A stretch of DNA of 64,000 bases from Isochrysis galbana (lineage: Eukaryota; Haptophyta; Isochrysidales; Isochrysidaceae), in the NCBI GenBank assembly GCA_018136815.1, contig CM030937.1, positions 4,214,226 to 4,278,225 of the forward strand, written 5' to 3'. The notes beneath the pieces are model-generated. The model was not told the origin of the DNA and made no database searches. It was given only the letters and a program-made list of their open reading frames with translations. Below, piece by piece: positions 35,200 through 45,984 of this stretch. Numbering within the stretch: the stretch's first letter is position 1; the number at the start of each line of letters is the position of its first letter. Both the position numbers and the translations under genes were made by a program.

Positions 35200-36024
35200 G
35201 GACTTGACGATCGATCAGCCCGAGGTTGCGACAGAGAAACCAGGGGAACCCGAGAATTTCGCATCTGGCCGCCTTCTGAATTCTCGGAAATCAAAAAGGG
35301 AAGAGAAGAGAAATAGCAGACGCTGCGGATATTGTATATCTGAAAGGGGGGGCGGGAGGGGATGAGAGTGAGCTTCATTCGTTCGTTCGTTGGTTCCTCG
35401 TTTGTTCTTTCATCAGTCACCACTCGCTTTTATGAGGGAAGGGGGAGCGAGCGAGCCGTCGGAGTCTGGGAGGCCGCGACGGCTGACATGTTGTGGCGGC
35501 GGCGTCTCAGCTCGTCTCGCTCTAGGAATCGAAACGCCATCTCGTCCGGTCGTTCTGCTGAAGGCGAAATGCGATCTCATCCTAGAAATATCGGTCGCTG
35601 TCGTTCCCGCCCGGTCGTCCGTCGGTCAGTTTCCTCTCCCTGGGCGGCGGCTCGCGTGGTCGGTCGCTCACGACTCTGGTAGAGTAGTTCAAAATACAAA
35701 ATATGAAGATTCTAGCTACGCAGTCCCGGGCGGTGCTCTGGAGTAGAGTAGGGAGTACACGCCATCGCTCCTTGAGAAGGTGCAACTCTTGAGGTTCGCT
35801 TTTTTATGCCCCCCCCCATCGCCAGGGGCTGAGCCCCAGCCTCCACTGCCCCCTGAGCTGCCCTTGCTGGCCCTCTGGGCGCCCCTGAAGGACCTCTGAG
35901 AGCAGGCCGTGGCGCGCCGCATGGCGACGCGCCGCAGGGACAAAGGTGGAAGAGAGTGGGGCGAGGGAGAGGGGGGGATTTGCACCCCCCCCGATGGAGT
36001 GTGGAGTGTGGTGAGAAACGAGCC

Positions 36025-36571
36025 CCGTTTGCGTTAGCAAACGGGCGAAGGGGGGCGACTGGCGACAGGAGGGAGATGGGAAGGGAGCGGCTCTGTCGCA
36101 TCCGCGATCGACTTCCGACCTTAGGCGTCTTCGTGCTTAGTCGTTCTTGTTGCCACGGAGTTTTACTCGTAATTTGTAGAACTCGTCGCTCGTAATTCGT
36201 CCCTCGCTCCTTGCCGTCGCGCCCCATTGTGGCCTGTCTCGCCCCTGTTCGCTCCTTTGCTCCTTGGGCCTTGCTCTGTCTTTGGTCCCTCCTTGCTGTC
36301 GTTCCCCCGCGCTCGCTCTCGCTCTCGTCGTAGGTGTTCGTCGCTGTGGACTTTTCCCCCGCGCGAAGCCTATCTTCTCCGCCCCTTTCCCGCCCCTTTC
36401 GCCTTTCGGTTTACGCACGTAGATTCCCTCCTTACTTTCTACCTAGTCGTTCGCGGTAACCGCCGTTCGCCGTCGGCTCTTCCGTCGCATCGTCGCTCTC
36501 CTCCCGTTTGCGTTAGCAAACGGGCGAAGGGGGGCGGCTGGCGACAGGAGGAAGAGAGGAAGGGAGTGGCT
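36025..36571 (+). repeat. Direct repeat pair with CCGTTTGC hairpin
   Basis: A 68-bp block at 36025-36092 recurs at 36504-36571 with few changes. Each copy starts CCGTTTGC GTTA GCAAACGG, a perfect eight-pair hairpin, then GCGAAGGGGGGCG and GGCGACAGGAGG. The 479-bp spacing could mark the ends of a small element. Confidence 0.7.
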
Positions 36572-36589
36572 CAAGACGTCCTTGTGGCA

Positions 36590-36920
36590 GGTATCGGGGG
36601 GCGCAGTCATTTATTTCCTCGAGGACCGCTCGCGGCGCGAGCTGTAAGGGCCGTTCTGCTTCTCGACGAGAGGTCCCCCCCCCCCCCCCCCGGTGTTTTT
36701 CCCCGGTGAGTCGCCCGACGTAGGTCGGTCCGCCTCACTGGGTTTTCCCTCATTGTAGCTTGTGGAGAGTTATAATGGGAGCCGGGGGTTTGCGAGGGGG
36801 GAGATTTGAAGAGATGCATATGTGTATGTGTCGCTGTGCCACCACTTCAAGGCGTGCGGGCAGGTGTGCTGAGGGGTGTCGTGATAGTACCGGGCTAGTG
36901 GGAGTAGTGGTACTAACGCT
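36590..36920 (+). repeat. Dispersed repeat, inverted partner of 16000-16300
   Basis: Holds CTCGCGGCGCGAGC, AAGGGCCGTT, CCGACGTAGGTCGG, GTTATAATGGGAGC and TAGTACCGGGCTAGTGG, all matched in reverse complement and order at 16.0-16.3 kb. Confidence 0.7.
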
Positions 36921-37076
36921 CAGTTGTTTTATTAGTACTACTATTATTATTAGCTATCGGGGGGGCTGTTGGCTCCTGGGGGTAACATATATATATGAGC
37001 CGAGGATTGCGTACGATTGCTTATCTTTTATTTGACAGAACAAATATTGCCATTCTGAGAGCTACCGTCGTCTTCA

Positions 37077-39643
37077 TCAAGGTAAATTGCCCAGGATACG
37101 CCTGGCCCTCTCAGCCTTGTATATGAGAACGACTACTCGAGACGCCCATGGGTGCATTGCCAGAACAGCTTGGTGCGCAGTTATGGCTTCCTCGTAGCGG
37201 CGGAGCTCACGTAATGCAGTGCCTTCCAAGAACAAGGCCCCAAAGTGACGCCGGTCAATAGCCAGAGCTTTGCGTGCGTCCTCACGCGCTGATTCGTATT
37301 CGCCAGCTTTGAGAGCGATTGTAGCACGGCGTACGTATAGCTCTGCGTGACTCTCGTCCGCATCCATGGCTTCTTCCAAAGCACCACGAGCTGCCAAGAG
37401 GTCGTCATCATGGAGTGAAGATTCTGAGGAGCGCATCAAGTTCATGATTTCACCTGCACAAAGGCCATTGGAAGGTGTTCCGTGCATACGATTATATTTG
37501 ACTTCGCGGAGCCATTTGTTGGACGCACGTAATCGTTTGAGAAGTGCATACATTTCCAACTCACCATTTGGATGGGCGGTCAACAAGGCCAAACAAGCGC
37601 GTTCGGTCATTTGCGCGTCGTCAGCAGATGGGGCTGCAGTGAGAAGTTCGAGCAGCGGATCAAGCAATTCTTCCTTCTTCGCATCGACATAATAACAATG
37701 AATTAATGCCTCCAATCGGCTGATGGTGTGAGCGACAAGAGCAACGGTGCGGGCAGTATGTTGCGGCAACGCTAGTATTGGATCAGAACCATACCAAAAA
37801 CATAGTTGTTGCACTGGCAAGAATGTTCCAGTTGCAGCGTCAAAACCATCGAAGATATGTGGTAGAAGCTCGTGTGATATTGCGCATTCACCAGGAGAGA
37901 TTGGTTCCAGGTTTTCCTGTGCGACATATCGGATTCCACGCGGCCCCCCGAGCATCGAGATGCAATCTGACATGTCTGGCACCATGCGGTAGAAGGGCTG
38001 TTCAACACCAGATGGTAGTCCCAATACCCCATCCCAGCCTGAGACATCCAAGGATGGACGACGATCCCAACCGAAGACCACGGCACGGAAACGAAATTTC
38101 CGGTGTCGAAGTACCTGTCATGAGAGGAGGGCAGAAGAATAAGCCAATGGCGATTTGCAAACGTGGTTTGCTTTCGTATTTGTATTTGGTGCCAAAGTAG
38201 AACAGCGTATCGAGTGCTTTGGGAGATGGATCAAGGCATCTTTGGGGCTCTCGTGCTGGTGATCACCTGCCCGATTCCGAACGAAATATCGGTGCGGTCT
38301 GCCTTTTTTGCTCTTTCTGCTAAATTGTATGAGACGTATTCGGCCAACTCAGCATACCGTCTCAGAGAATCAAAGGCTTGGCGCATTTCACCCTCATGCG
38401 CTAACCCATCTTTCAGGTTGGAGTGGGCCCTACTCGAAGCTGTGTGTGCCAAGGCTTGAGATCCTCGCGCCAACACTGGAGAAGAACCCGCCCTTGCTGG
38501 TGCCGATGTGTCGGCGTGCATGGCGGCACTGGAGGTTAGGTTGAGGATCTCCGTGAACATCTGTCGACCTTGACCATCAATAAGGGGCTCTTCGCCTCCT
38601 GGAAATTTATGATCTGGAGGCATGCCAACGGCTGCGTTCTCTTGCATGACCTCAGGGCTCGAGGCAAGCAATGCTGACTCTCTAGTACGGCTTGCACCAA
38701 GACTCACGAAAGCATCATCTGTGCGCGAGGTTGGAGGTTCATCTCTTTGGCTGCTGCCCTTTGGGCGAAGATGTTGAGACCCAGATGGATGTGAGGTTGA
38801 CATGTCCTGAACGATTTCTTGCTTCTTGACCGCCTTGACGAAAGTATGGAGCTGCTTCGCCGCACTTGTGACGGACATAAAGACTCGTGAGGCTGCTGAT
38901 CGAACACGGGAAGACGGTGGTGGTAGAGGGTCGCGGGATGAAAGCGAGCCCGGATATAAATATGCTAACTCATCCGCAGGAACAAACCGGTTGATGGAGG
39001 GGTCAAAACACATAAAAGCTGACGCGCCGATAATCGATGGGTGGCGTATACGTGAGAACTGAGGGACTGTGCGCTCAAGATTCTCCTCGGCAACATATTT
39101 CATATCTCGGGGCGATCCGAAGAGTTCTGTGCAATCACTCTCGTCGGGAAACAAATGGTAAAAGGGCTGTTCAGCTCCAAGACTGGATTTGCGCAGCCCG
39201 TCCCAGCCGGCAACATCCACTGCGGCGCGTCGATCCCATCCAACAATCACGCCACGATATCCATACACCTTGTGTCTCACCACCTCCCCAATTAAAAATT
39301 GAATTCCTGTCCGGTTGGCATTGGCCAGCCGCTGACGCATCTGCTCCATCAGACCATCGCTGAGGTTGCTCATGACACGTAGCACTCGAAAAGCGTCATC
39401 TTGACCTGCTGCACAAGAATCGACTGACCCCCGCGAGACCGCCTCCCGCCATGCAAGACGTATCAATGCCTCACAGCCAGGTGCACCCCTTGGTGACTTT
39501 TCCAGTTTGTTGGCAGCATCAACAACAGAAGCAGGCAGTTCATGAAAAGGGATGGAGAAGTGCAAGTTGGTGCGTACACCTGGTGAGCGCACCCAACGCC
39601 ACATGGAACGATACAGAGCGGTAGACACTGCCGAGCGGGACAT
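37077..39643 (-). CDS. Protein with two YccV/HspQ-like domains and TPRs
   Basis: Exons 39643-38267 and 38114-37077 (152-bp intron) give 804 residues. The N-terminal domain has IGEVVRHKVYGYRGVIVGWD, GAEQPFYHLFPDESDC and KYVAEENLE. After a Ser-rich linker, the exon junction builds a second copy: FGIGQ-VLRHRKFRFRAVVFGWD, GVEQPFYRMVPDMSDC, RYVAQENLEP. This is the YccV/HspQ fold (hemimethylated-DNA-binding family; in eukaryotes known from FBXO21-type proteins). TPR-like helices follow (AELYVRRATIALKAGEYESAREDARKALAID). The N-terminus (MSRSAVSTALYRSMWRW) looks like an organellar leader. Earlier in-frame Met codons lie inside the 112-bp upstream tandem repeat, so I prefer 39643. Function unknown. 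Confidence 0.85.
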
Positions 39644-39761
39644 GGCTAGAGAGGTAGCAGAAGCTCTCGACAGAGCCGAGAGGGAAGAGAACGACTGGGC
39701 CGGGGATGAAGCCCTCCTCGCGCGGAAGCAGCCGCAGGCACTCGAACCCCACCCACCTTTA

Positions 39762-40060
39762 CAAATAGCTAATAGCATCAGAGTTTTCTTGTTGCTTGTT
39801 GGCGGGAATCTAACCTTAGAGCTGCGTACAGTGCGAAGACTATTAGTTTTGGTTTTTGAGTGTACAATTGTAAACAAATAGCTAATAGCATCAGAGTTTT
39901 CTTGTTGCTTGTTGGCCGGAATCTAACCTTAGAGATGTACAGTGCGAAGACCATTAGTTTTGGTTTTTGAGTGTACAATTGACAATTACAATTACAATGG
40001 TCAATTGTAAAAAAATACCGTACAAGTGCGAAGACTACTAGCTACTAGTTTTTGCGTCCG
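39762..40060. repeat. 112-bp tandem repeat upstream of the YccV gene
   Basis: Two nearly identical units (39762-39873, 39874-39983) plus a degenerate third part (about 40006-40060), each with AGTGCGAAGAC and TTTTTGAGTGTACAATTG. Probably promoter-proximal. Confidence 0.85.
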
Positions 40061-40595
40061 TCCAGCATAAACCAGGGCGCATATACTCCCCCCCCCCCTC
40101 TCCGGTAAGGTTTATTTTTATTTAAACTTAGGTAATGTTAAAAAAATCGTAAAAACCAGCCGCAACTTGCACGGCGCGAGGCGCGAGGCAGATTGCTTGT
40201 GCTACTCCTAACTACCCTCCCTTTCCTACCACTACCCCTTTCCCCTTCCCCCCGCTACCTTTCTTGGAGAGCCCCGGATGGGCCGTCAGGTCAAAGGCCG
40301 TCAGGTATCGGAGACCTTAGACCTTAGACTGATATCAGGACCTAACATCAGCCTAATATCAGGTAGGCACTAAGACTATAATGTGTTATACTAGTAGTAT
40401 TACACTACACCAGACACTAACGAAAACGTACAAACCAGAAACCAGCTCGTCCTCAAGCAAGGCTCATCGACGACCATCTCCATCCAACTATCCCAAGCTG
40501 CAAGCTCGCCCATCAAGGCAACACGATTATTTAGACTCAAACTCCCACGGTCTTGCAACCCTAGGTCTTCGAGCAGCCCTCAACCTCTGAATCTA
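40061..40595. other. Intergenic, no gene seen
   Basis: A C run near 40089, a CTGATATCAGG word cluster at 40285-40375, and the left target-site duplication of the LINE at 40579-40595. Confidence 0.55.
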
Positions 40596-42299
40596 AAAAA
40601 AAAAATCTTTCTGAAGATTCGGGGCTACTCGCCTACTAGCTATGGGTCACACCTGTGCCTTCGCCATCTACATCGCCCTTAACTTCCCTCCCTCCACCTC
40701 TTTCCCTGCCCCCCTTCTTTCCTTTTTCTTCGGTTTCCGGGGTCCGGCCTCGGTACACTACCTGGGGCCTGGTTCGGAGTGTGGGGCTCGGGCAGGCCTT
40801 TCGAGTTTGTCGATAGTGTTGTGTGTGTCTGTCCGTCTTCTTCTTGTTTGTGTTAGTTAGGTCTGGTTCCTAATGTCCCCGGCATCATTTTTGAGTGGCG
40901 TGCCAAAGCTTCAATTGCTAAGGTTGTCTTGCTCCTTGATCTCCTCGACAGCGTGGACGATTCCTAGCTTGGTGGTTAGTGCCACTATCTCTGCATTGGG
41001 CCTAAGTCCGCCTTTGTCGTTTCTATTAAAGATGGGTCTCAAGTCGTTCATGTCTACCCTTTTCTTGGGTTGCCTGCCCATGCCCGCCTGGGCTGTTCTC
41101 GCCGAATCGGTTTCTTGCGCGAATAGGAGTGCTTTGCTCAGCAAGGCATATCTCTCTATGGTCCTTATCAGTATTGATTCCTCCGAAAATTTTACACCAT
41201 CGTAGTGTATCCTGTAGAAGTCCGTGATTATGTATCTCCACGCTAATAGGTATAGTATACATACCGCTTTCGGGGCGTCTCCTTTCGGGAAAACGAATAG
41301 GTTATCTATAATGATTTCCTCTCTGCTCCTTTCAACCTCAGGTGAGAAGCGTGCGACTTTATTTAGTTCGCCTAGGATGTTAATTATCCTGGGGCACTCA
41401 CCTAGGTGGATCGAGGATTCCTCCGCCTCCCCACATATGCGGCATGTTTTGTTTCTGCCCGGAAAACGGTTATATGTGCCTACTCGCCTGTGTGTGATAT
41501 GTTTGAAGTGCAAGTACATGTCTCGCGTCGTTATCATTGGCGAGGTGTATAGCTTCGCGAGGTGCGCCCATGTGTCGCCTGAGGTTTGCAGTTTTTCCTC
41601 CCACTTGATCAGTCCCGTGTGGTGTTTGCGTTTGCATTTCGCTCGCTGGAGGGCCTCGGTGATATGTTCTACACCGGTGCCGTCCAGCGGCGTCTTGCCG
41701 TCTAGTGTGTATTCGTCTGCTAGCGGGTACTCTAGCCTCTTATTGGTTTTGTACCCTTCCCCCCAATGCGCCGGTGGGGATGGGTCTAGGTTCGTGGGTG
41801 CGGTGGGCAATCTTTTCCCGACTATGGGTGTGCCTAAGTATGAGAGCTCCGCCTCATACCACCTTCCTTTGATGCTCACGTAGTATTCCCCGTCTATTGT
41901 TATTCGCAGTTCGGGTGTCGGTTCCTCCGGAACGCTTTGGTTGCCGGTCTCCTCGCTTCTCGCTGGTGCGCCCCCTATTTCGGCCGCGTTGTCTGCCGCC
42001 GCCATCAACGTCGTGGCGTGTTTGACTATTATGTCCCATGTTTCTAAGAATTTGTCTCTTGGGATATATTCCCCCTGAAATTGTATATACGTGTCGTTGT
42101 TCCTGAGGTATTGCGTGCATTCTTCGCTGCTATAGGGCGCGGTCGCCGCGTGGTCTTTGAATACGTTGTGTATGGTGTTGCATTCGAGCTTATTCCATAG
42201 CTTTGCCCACTTGGGTTTTATGCTCGGTCCCGGGTGCGTTGGGCTACCCCACATGGGTTGTGAGAGTGCTCCTTCTCTACTTACTTTTAACGATGTGAG
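40596..42299 (-). mobile_element. 5'-truncated LINE with 17-bp target-site duplication
   Basis: The insertion is bounded by CTCAACCTCTGAATCTA at 40579-40595 and 42300-42316. The minus-strand frame 42254-40911 (447 codons) is the C-terminal part of a LINE polyprotein, with the zinc finger CRICGEAEESSIHLGEC (zf-RVT type) and a helical tail (VCILYLLAWRYIITDFYR). The reverse transcriptase core is missing, consistent with incomplete target-primed synthesis. The 3' end on the minus strand is GGGAAGTTAAGGGCGATG ... CGAATCTTCAGAAAGAT, then about eleven T. It is thus T-tailed, with the small inverted repeat AATCTT/AAGATT just before the tail. Confidence 0.85.
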
Positions 42300-42316
42300 C
42301 TCAACCTCTGAATCTA

Positions 42317-43616
42317 GTTCAACCCATTTATTCCTACGTCGAATTTAAGTCAATTTTAATGTTAGCGTTTACCCTTGTAATGCATAGTCACGTAGCCTGC
42401 GGCCCTTAGTATCAGGTATCAGGTCTAGAGGACCTAATATCATGATATCAGGGCGGCGAGGCGCTCCTGGCATCGCAACCCAGGGTAGCATCTCCAGGTC
42501 GGAACGACAACAAGAAGTAGGCCGGTCACTCACGCTTTTTAACAACTATTTTCCATCCCTCTTGGGTGTCCAAGGATTCCCCAGGGCCCCCCCTTACCTG
42601 CCCCCCCTCCCCCCCCCCCCCCAGCGAACCCCCTCTACCCCACGAAAATCCATGGCGTCGGTGAGTGACTCCCCCGCCTTGTCCGGCCCATGGATGTCAA
42701 TTTTGGGAGAATGGGAGGATTGCGCGCGTGAGGGAATCAAAGCAGTGAATGTCGGGCGAATCCCCATAAGAAACGCGGAGGTTCCGCGTCGGCCGATCGC
42801 CGGCTGTCGGCCTCGCAATGGCTGCCAGCTGGTGAGGAGCCCAAGCTCAAGCGCCTCGCGAGGGATGTGGGAGGTCCCTACCTAGGGCCAGCGAGGCCAG
42901 CGAGGGAGAGGCAGGAGAGGCCAGGGGCCCAATCCCAGCCTCCACTGCCACTGCCCCCTGACCCCTGACCCCTGACTGAGCTGGGCCAAGGGGGAGGTCT
43001 GGTTACGTTTTGTTGTGGAGGCCCAAGGGCCAAGGGGGAGGTCTGGGTCCCAATGGGGCCCGGATATGTGCTAGTCGGGTATATTGGGAACTTCCTACCT
43101 AAAAAATTCCTGCAAATTTCCTCAACCGTGAGATAGTCATTTTTCACCCCTAATAAAAAACTGTTTGACCGCCCTACAACGAGCCGAGTTCTCCGTGTCC
43201 CCACCCCCCGCGCCATCGCGCGAGGGGATGTGGGGAGAGAGCAAAAGGGGGGAGCGGGGGGGAAAGCAACGCCTCGGCCGAAAATCACTTCGCTTTTTTC
43301 TCGTGTTTTGAGTCCAATAGTTTTCTTAAAAGCCCTTCCCCCCATGAGCCACCGTACAAAAGAGCTGTGGTGAAGCACCTGTTTCAGAGGTTCGGCCCGG
43401 CAGTAAATAGTTTACGGAACGCACCCCGCGGCTGTGCCGCGAACACACCCGACACACGGCGTGCGACACCGAACATCACCCTTTTACCAATTGCCTTTTA
43501 CTCACCCCGCCTGCGCACGTGAACTGGCGTATTTTTATTTTTACCACCTACTTGTGGAGAGAAGAGAGAACGACAGGCACCACCGGAGGAGTCGAGGAGC
43601 GGCGTAAGCTAGATTG
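42317..43616. other. Intergenic region with repeat fragments
   Basis: A CTGATATCAGG patch (42408-42455), a C-rich tract (42587-42626), a weak frame from the ATG at 42652 (77 codons, no domain), a family-A interior fragment (42886-42980) and the motif CTGTTTGACCGCCCTA at 43161-43176 with its CACCCCTAATAAAAAA flank. Confidence 0.5.
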
Positions 43617-44432
43617 ATGCCCTCCTTCCTTGCATCTGACTCCGTGCGGCTTTTCTATGAGAGGAAGGGGACAGGTCCGCCTGTGATTCTCATCCATGGT
43701 TGGTCGGCAAGTCACCGCTCCTTCGATCTCAACGTGGAGCAGATTGCTGCGCGTTGCACAGTGATCATGCCAGACCTGCGATTCCACGGCAGATCAGAGA
43801 GGCCGGATTGGGGTTTCCACGTAGCTCGCCTTGCAGCAGATTTGCGTGAGCTAATACTTGACACTGGAGTTGAGCGACCAACATGTGTCGGCTGCTCTCT
43901 AGGCGCTGCAATCCTTTGGAGCTACGTCGAGTTGTTCGGTTGTGACATGCTTGGCAGAGTCTGCTTCGTCGATCAGGCGCCTTGTCAGTGGATGCTTCCC
44001 GATTGGACGTGTGGGTCGAAGGGAATCTACGACGAAACTTCCCTGGCCAACATCACGGCTCTGCTGATGACTAGCATTTCCGCATTTGCTGATGGCAACG
44101 CGACGTGTTGCTTGACCAAGCCCATACCGAGCTCTCTCCTTGCAACGCTGAAATCGGAAACAGAGAGTTGCATCCCTGTGCACCTTGCAAAAGTGATGCA
44201 AGACCATGCGAAGCTCGACTGGAGACCCATTCTGCCTCGTATCACAGTACCGGCTCTCAACTTGTATGGCACAGAATCTGGGTGTTTCCCGATTGAAGGT
44301 TTGGCCAAAGTTGGTGAACTTATCCCGAATGCAAGAAATGAGATTTTCATCGGTTGCAACCATTGGCTCTACATGGAGGAGCCTGAGCGCTTCTCAAAGA
44401 CGATATGTGATTTTGCCCATGCCCTCTCGTGA
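43617..44432 (+). CDS. Alpha/beta-hydrolase fold protein
   Basis: 271 residues, single exon. Order of motifs: VILIHGWSASHRSFD (oxyanion-hole HGW), MPDLRFHGRSERPD, the nucleophile elbow GCSLGA, LNLYGTESGCFPIEG (acid strand) and the catalytic His in IGCNHWLYMEEPERF. The fold serves esterases, lipases and C-C or C-halide hydrolases; substrate not predictable. No leader is apparent, suggesting cytosol. It ends 6 bp from the stop of the small convergent ORF at 44439. Confidence 0.9.
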   Translation: MPSFLASDSVRLFYERKGTGPPVILIHGWSASHRSFDLNVEQIAARCTVIMPDLRFHGRSERPDWGFHVARLAADLRELILDTGVERPTCVGCSLGAAILWSYVELFGCDMLGRVCFVDQAPCQWMLPDWTCGSKGIYDETSLANITALLMTSISAFADGNATCCLTKPIPSSLLATLKSETESCIPVHLAKVMQDHAKLDWRPILPRITVPALNLYGTESGCFPIEGLAKVGELIPNARNEIFIGCNHWLYMEEPERFSKTICDFAHALS

Positions 44433-44438
44433 TGTTGT

Positions 44439-44633
44439 CTAGTCTTCACAGACACGTATACGCAGCCCCTCAACAGCAAGAGCGCTGAGCACCTCGCCCG
44501 CACTAGCATCAAGGGCGGAAGTCCCCAAGCGAGGGGTGGGGGGCTTGAACCGATTAGCAAGCAGGGTAAGGGAAGGAAGGGAGAATCCACGAATGCTATT
44601 TAGGGCAACAACGATCAGCAGCATTTGAGCCAC
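44439..44633 (-). CDS. Small hypothetical protein with signal-like leader
   Basis: 64 codons: MAQMLLIVVALNSIRG then FSLPSLTLLANRF, ending ALAVEGLRIRVCED. The hydrophobic start followed by Phe resembles the leader of secondary-plastid proteins. It may be one exon of a larger gene. The frame is compositionally protein-like and converges on the hydrolase, but nothing else supports it. Confidence 0.35.
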   Translation of the reverse strand: MAQMLLIVVALNSIRGFSLPSLTLLANRFKPPTPRLGTSALDASAGEVLSALAVEGLRIRVCED

Positions 44634-45860
44634 TTCAAGTCTAAGTTCTAAGGTGTAAGTCTTGATGACGGTAAAGCAAACACATCAGAAGATTCTAGAT
44701 AGAAGTGGGGGAGAGTGGGTTGAAAAAAGCTCTTGTTGATCCGGAGGCCCACATTTTTTTATGGTCGGACCGGGGGAAGATTTCCCTTCGTCTCTCTCCC
44801 CGCTCGAATCCGAATCCGAGGCAGAGCGATGGCGACCGACCCGCCTGACAGGCCGACCTTCGCCGCGCTCCAGCGAGAGCACGGCGGTGGTCAGCCCCCC
44901 CTGGTCGCTGTCGCTGGTGTTCGGACTGAATGGTCCGGGTACACCGGTCGGCGGTCTCACGGTCTCACGTACGGGCGTTTCATGCCACCGCACTCGGCCG
45001 ATTTCTGCTTCACCTGCCGACGCAGCATGGCCGCCAGCCCCACACCACACCACTTCCAGCCCCAACCTGAGGAGGATGACACCGGCTTGCCTACGCGCTC
45101 CTATGCGCGGAACCGCATCCAGCCGATTGGTACGCTACCTCCCAACCCCGCAGACTACCCAACCGCGCGCTCGGAAATCGTGGCGATCATTGCAATACAG
45201 CCCTCTTGGCGCGCTGCGCTGCTTCCTCATGTTGTATTCAGACCTTTGGTCAGGAATATTTCGGCATGGGCACGAGCATTCTTCGTTACGTACCGTCTCA
45301 CCGTCTCATATGCCCGTCGTGGTCGCGCAAGACGAGCTGATTCGGATTCTTCCTGGGCTCAAGTTCGGGGTCGCCGATTTTCGTCTCGAAAATCGAGGAT
45401 TTGAGTTTTATTTTTGCCCTTAGTGAACATGTTCAGGTTCAGATGTGAACGCATGTTCAGGTTGGAGTGAACATGAACATGTTCACGTTGGCTGGGTCAA
45501 CTTGTTTAGCAGGGTGAGCTGGGGAGTCTGTACCCCCTGTGTCCCTGGCCCCTGAGTGCCCCAAGCCCTGAGTCTTCCAAGTAACCCCGTCGAGTCTACG
45601 AGTCCCTGGCCGACTACACGGTAAAGCCCCATGAAGGAACGAAGGAACCGATCCCCCCTGGGCGCGACCGCAAATTCTTTACGGGTAGAGCGTGAGCGCG
45701 CGTGACGGAGGGGGGAGAGGGGGGGGGGCGAATCGCACCATTTCTTGGCTAAGATTTTTGTAGTAGTAGTGGCAGGTGGCCCCCTTGGAGGTTTTTTATT
45801 GGCCATCGCGCCACGGTCAAAAAATGCCGCCCAACTCTCACTAGTAGCTAGTAGTAGTAG
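44634..45860. other. Intergenic region with one weak reading frame
   Basis: The frame 44829-45404 (191 codons, MATDPPDRPTFAALQREHGG; ADFCFTCRRSM) has no known domain and competes with another open frame in the same stretch, so I do not call it a gene. An AACATGTTC word cluster follows at 45424-45490. Confidence 0.45.
45424..45490. repeat. AACATGTTCA word cluster
   Basis: The palindromic word GAACATGTTC and partial forms occur about six times in 67 bp with irregular spacing. Confidence 0.7.
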
Positions 45861-45875
45861 TTAAAAAGCCCCTGT

Positions 45876-45974
45876 CTCGGGAGATAAGGGCGATGTCGGT
45901 GTAGAGACGGGGAGACCTGGACCTATTAGGTGTGTAGCCTGTAGCCTAGGCCTAGAATCTTCAACTGTTTTTTT
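45876..45974 (+). mobile_element. Short 5'-truncated LINE-tail insertion
   Basis: 99 bp with AAGGGCGATG, TAGGTGTGTAGCC, GAATCTTCAA and seven T, flanked by AAGCCCCTGT at 45866-45875 and 45975-45984. It is inserted inside a copy of the CTGTTTGACCGCCCTA element; removing it restores that element's end. Confidence 0.8.
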
Positions 45975-45984
45975 AAGCCCCTGT

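Larger units (their letters stand above)
35200..37076. other. Repeat-rich intergenic region
   Basis: 35820-35990 is family-A-like interior sequence. A hairpin-bearing block is present twice in direct orientation (36025-36092, 36504-36571). 36590-36920 is the inverted partner of 16000-16300. Poly-C run near 36667. No gene. Confidence 0.55.
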
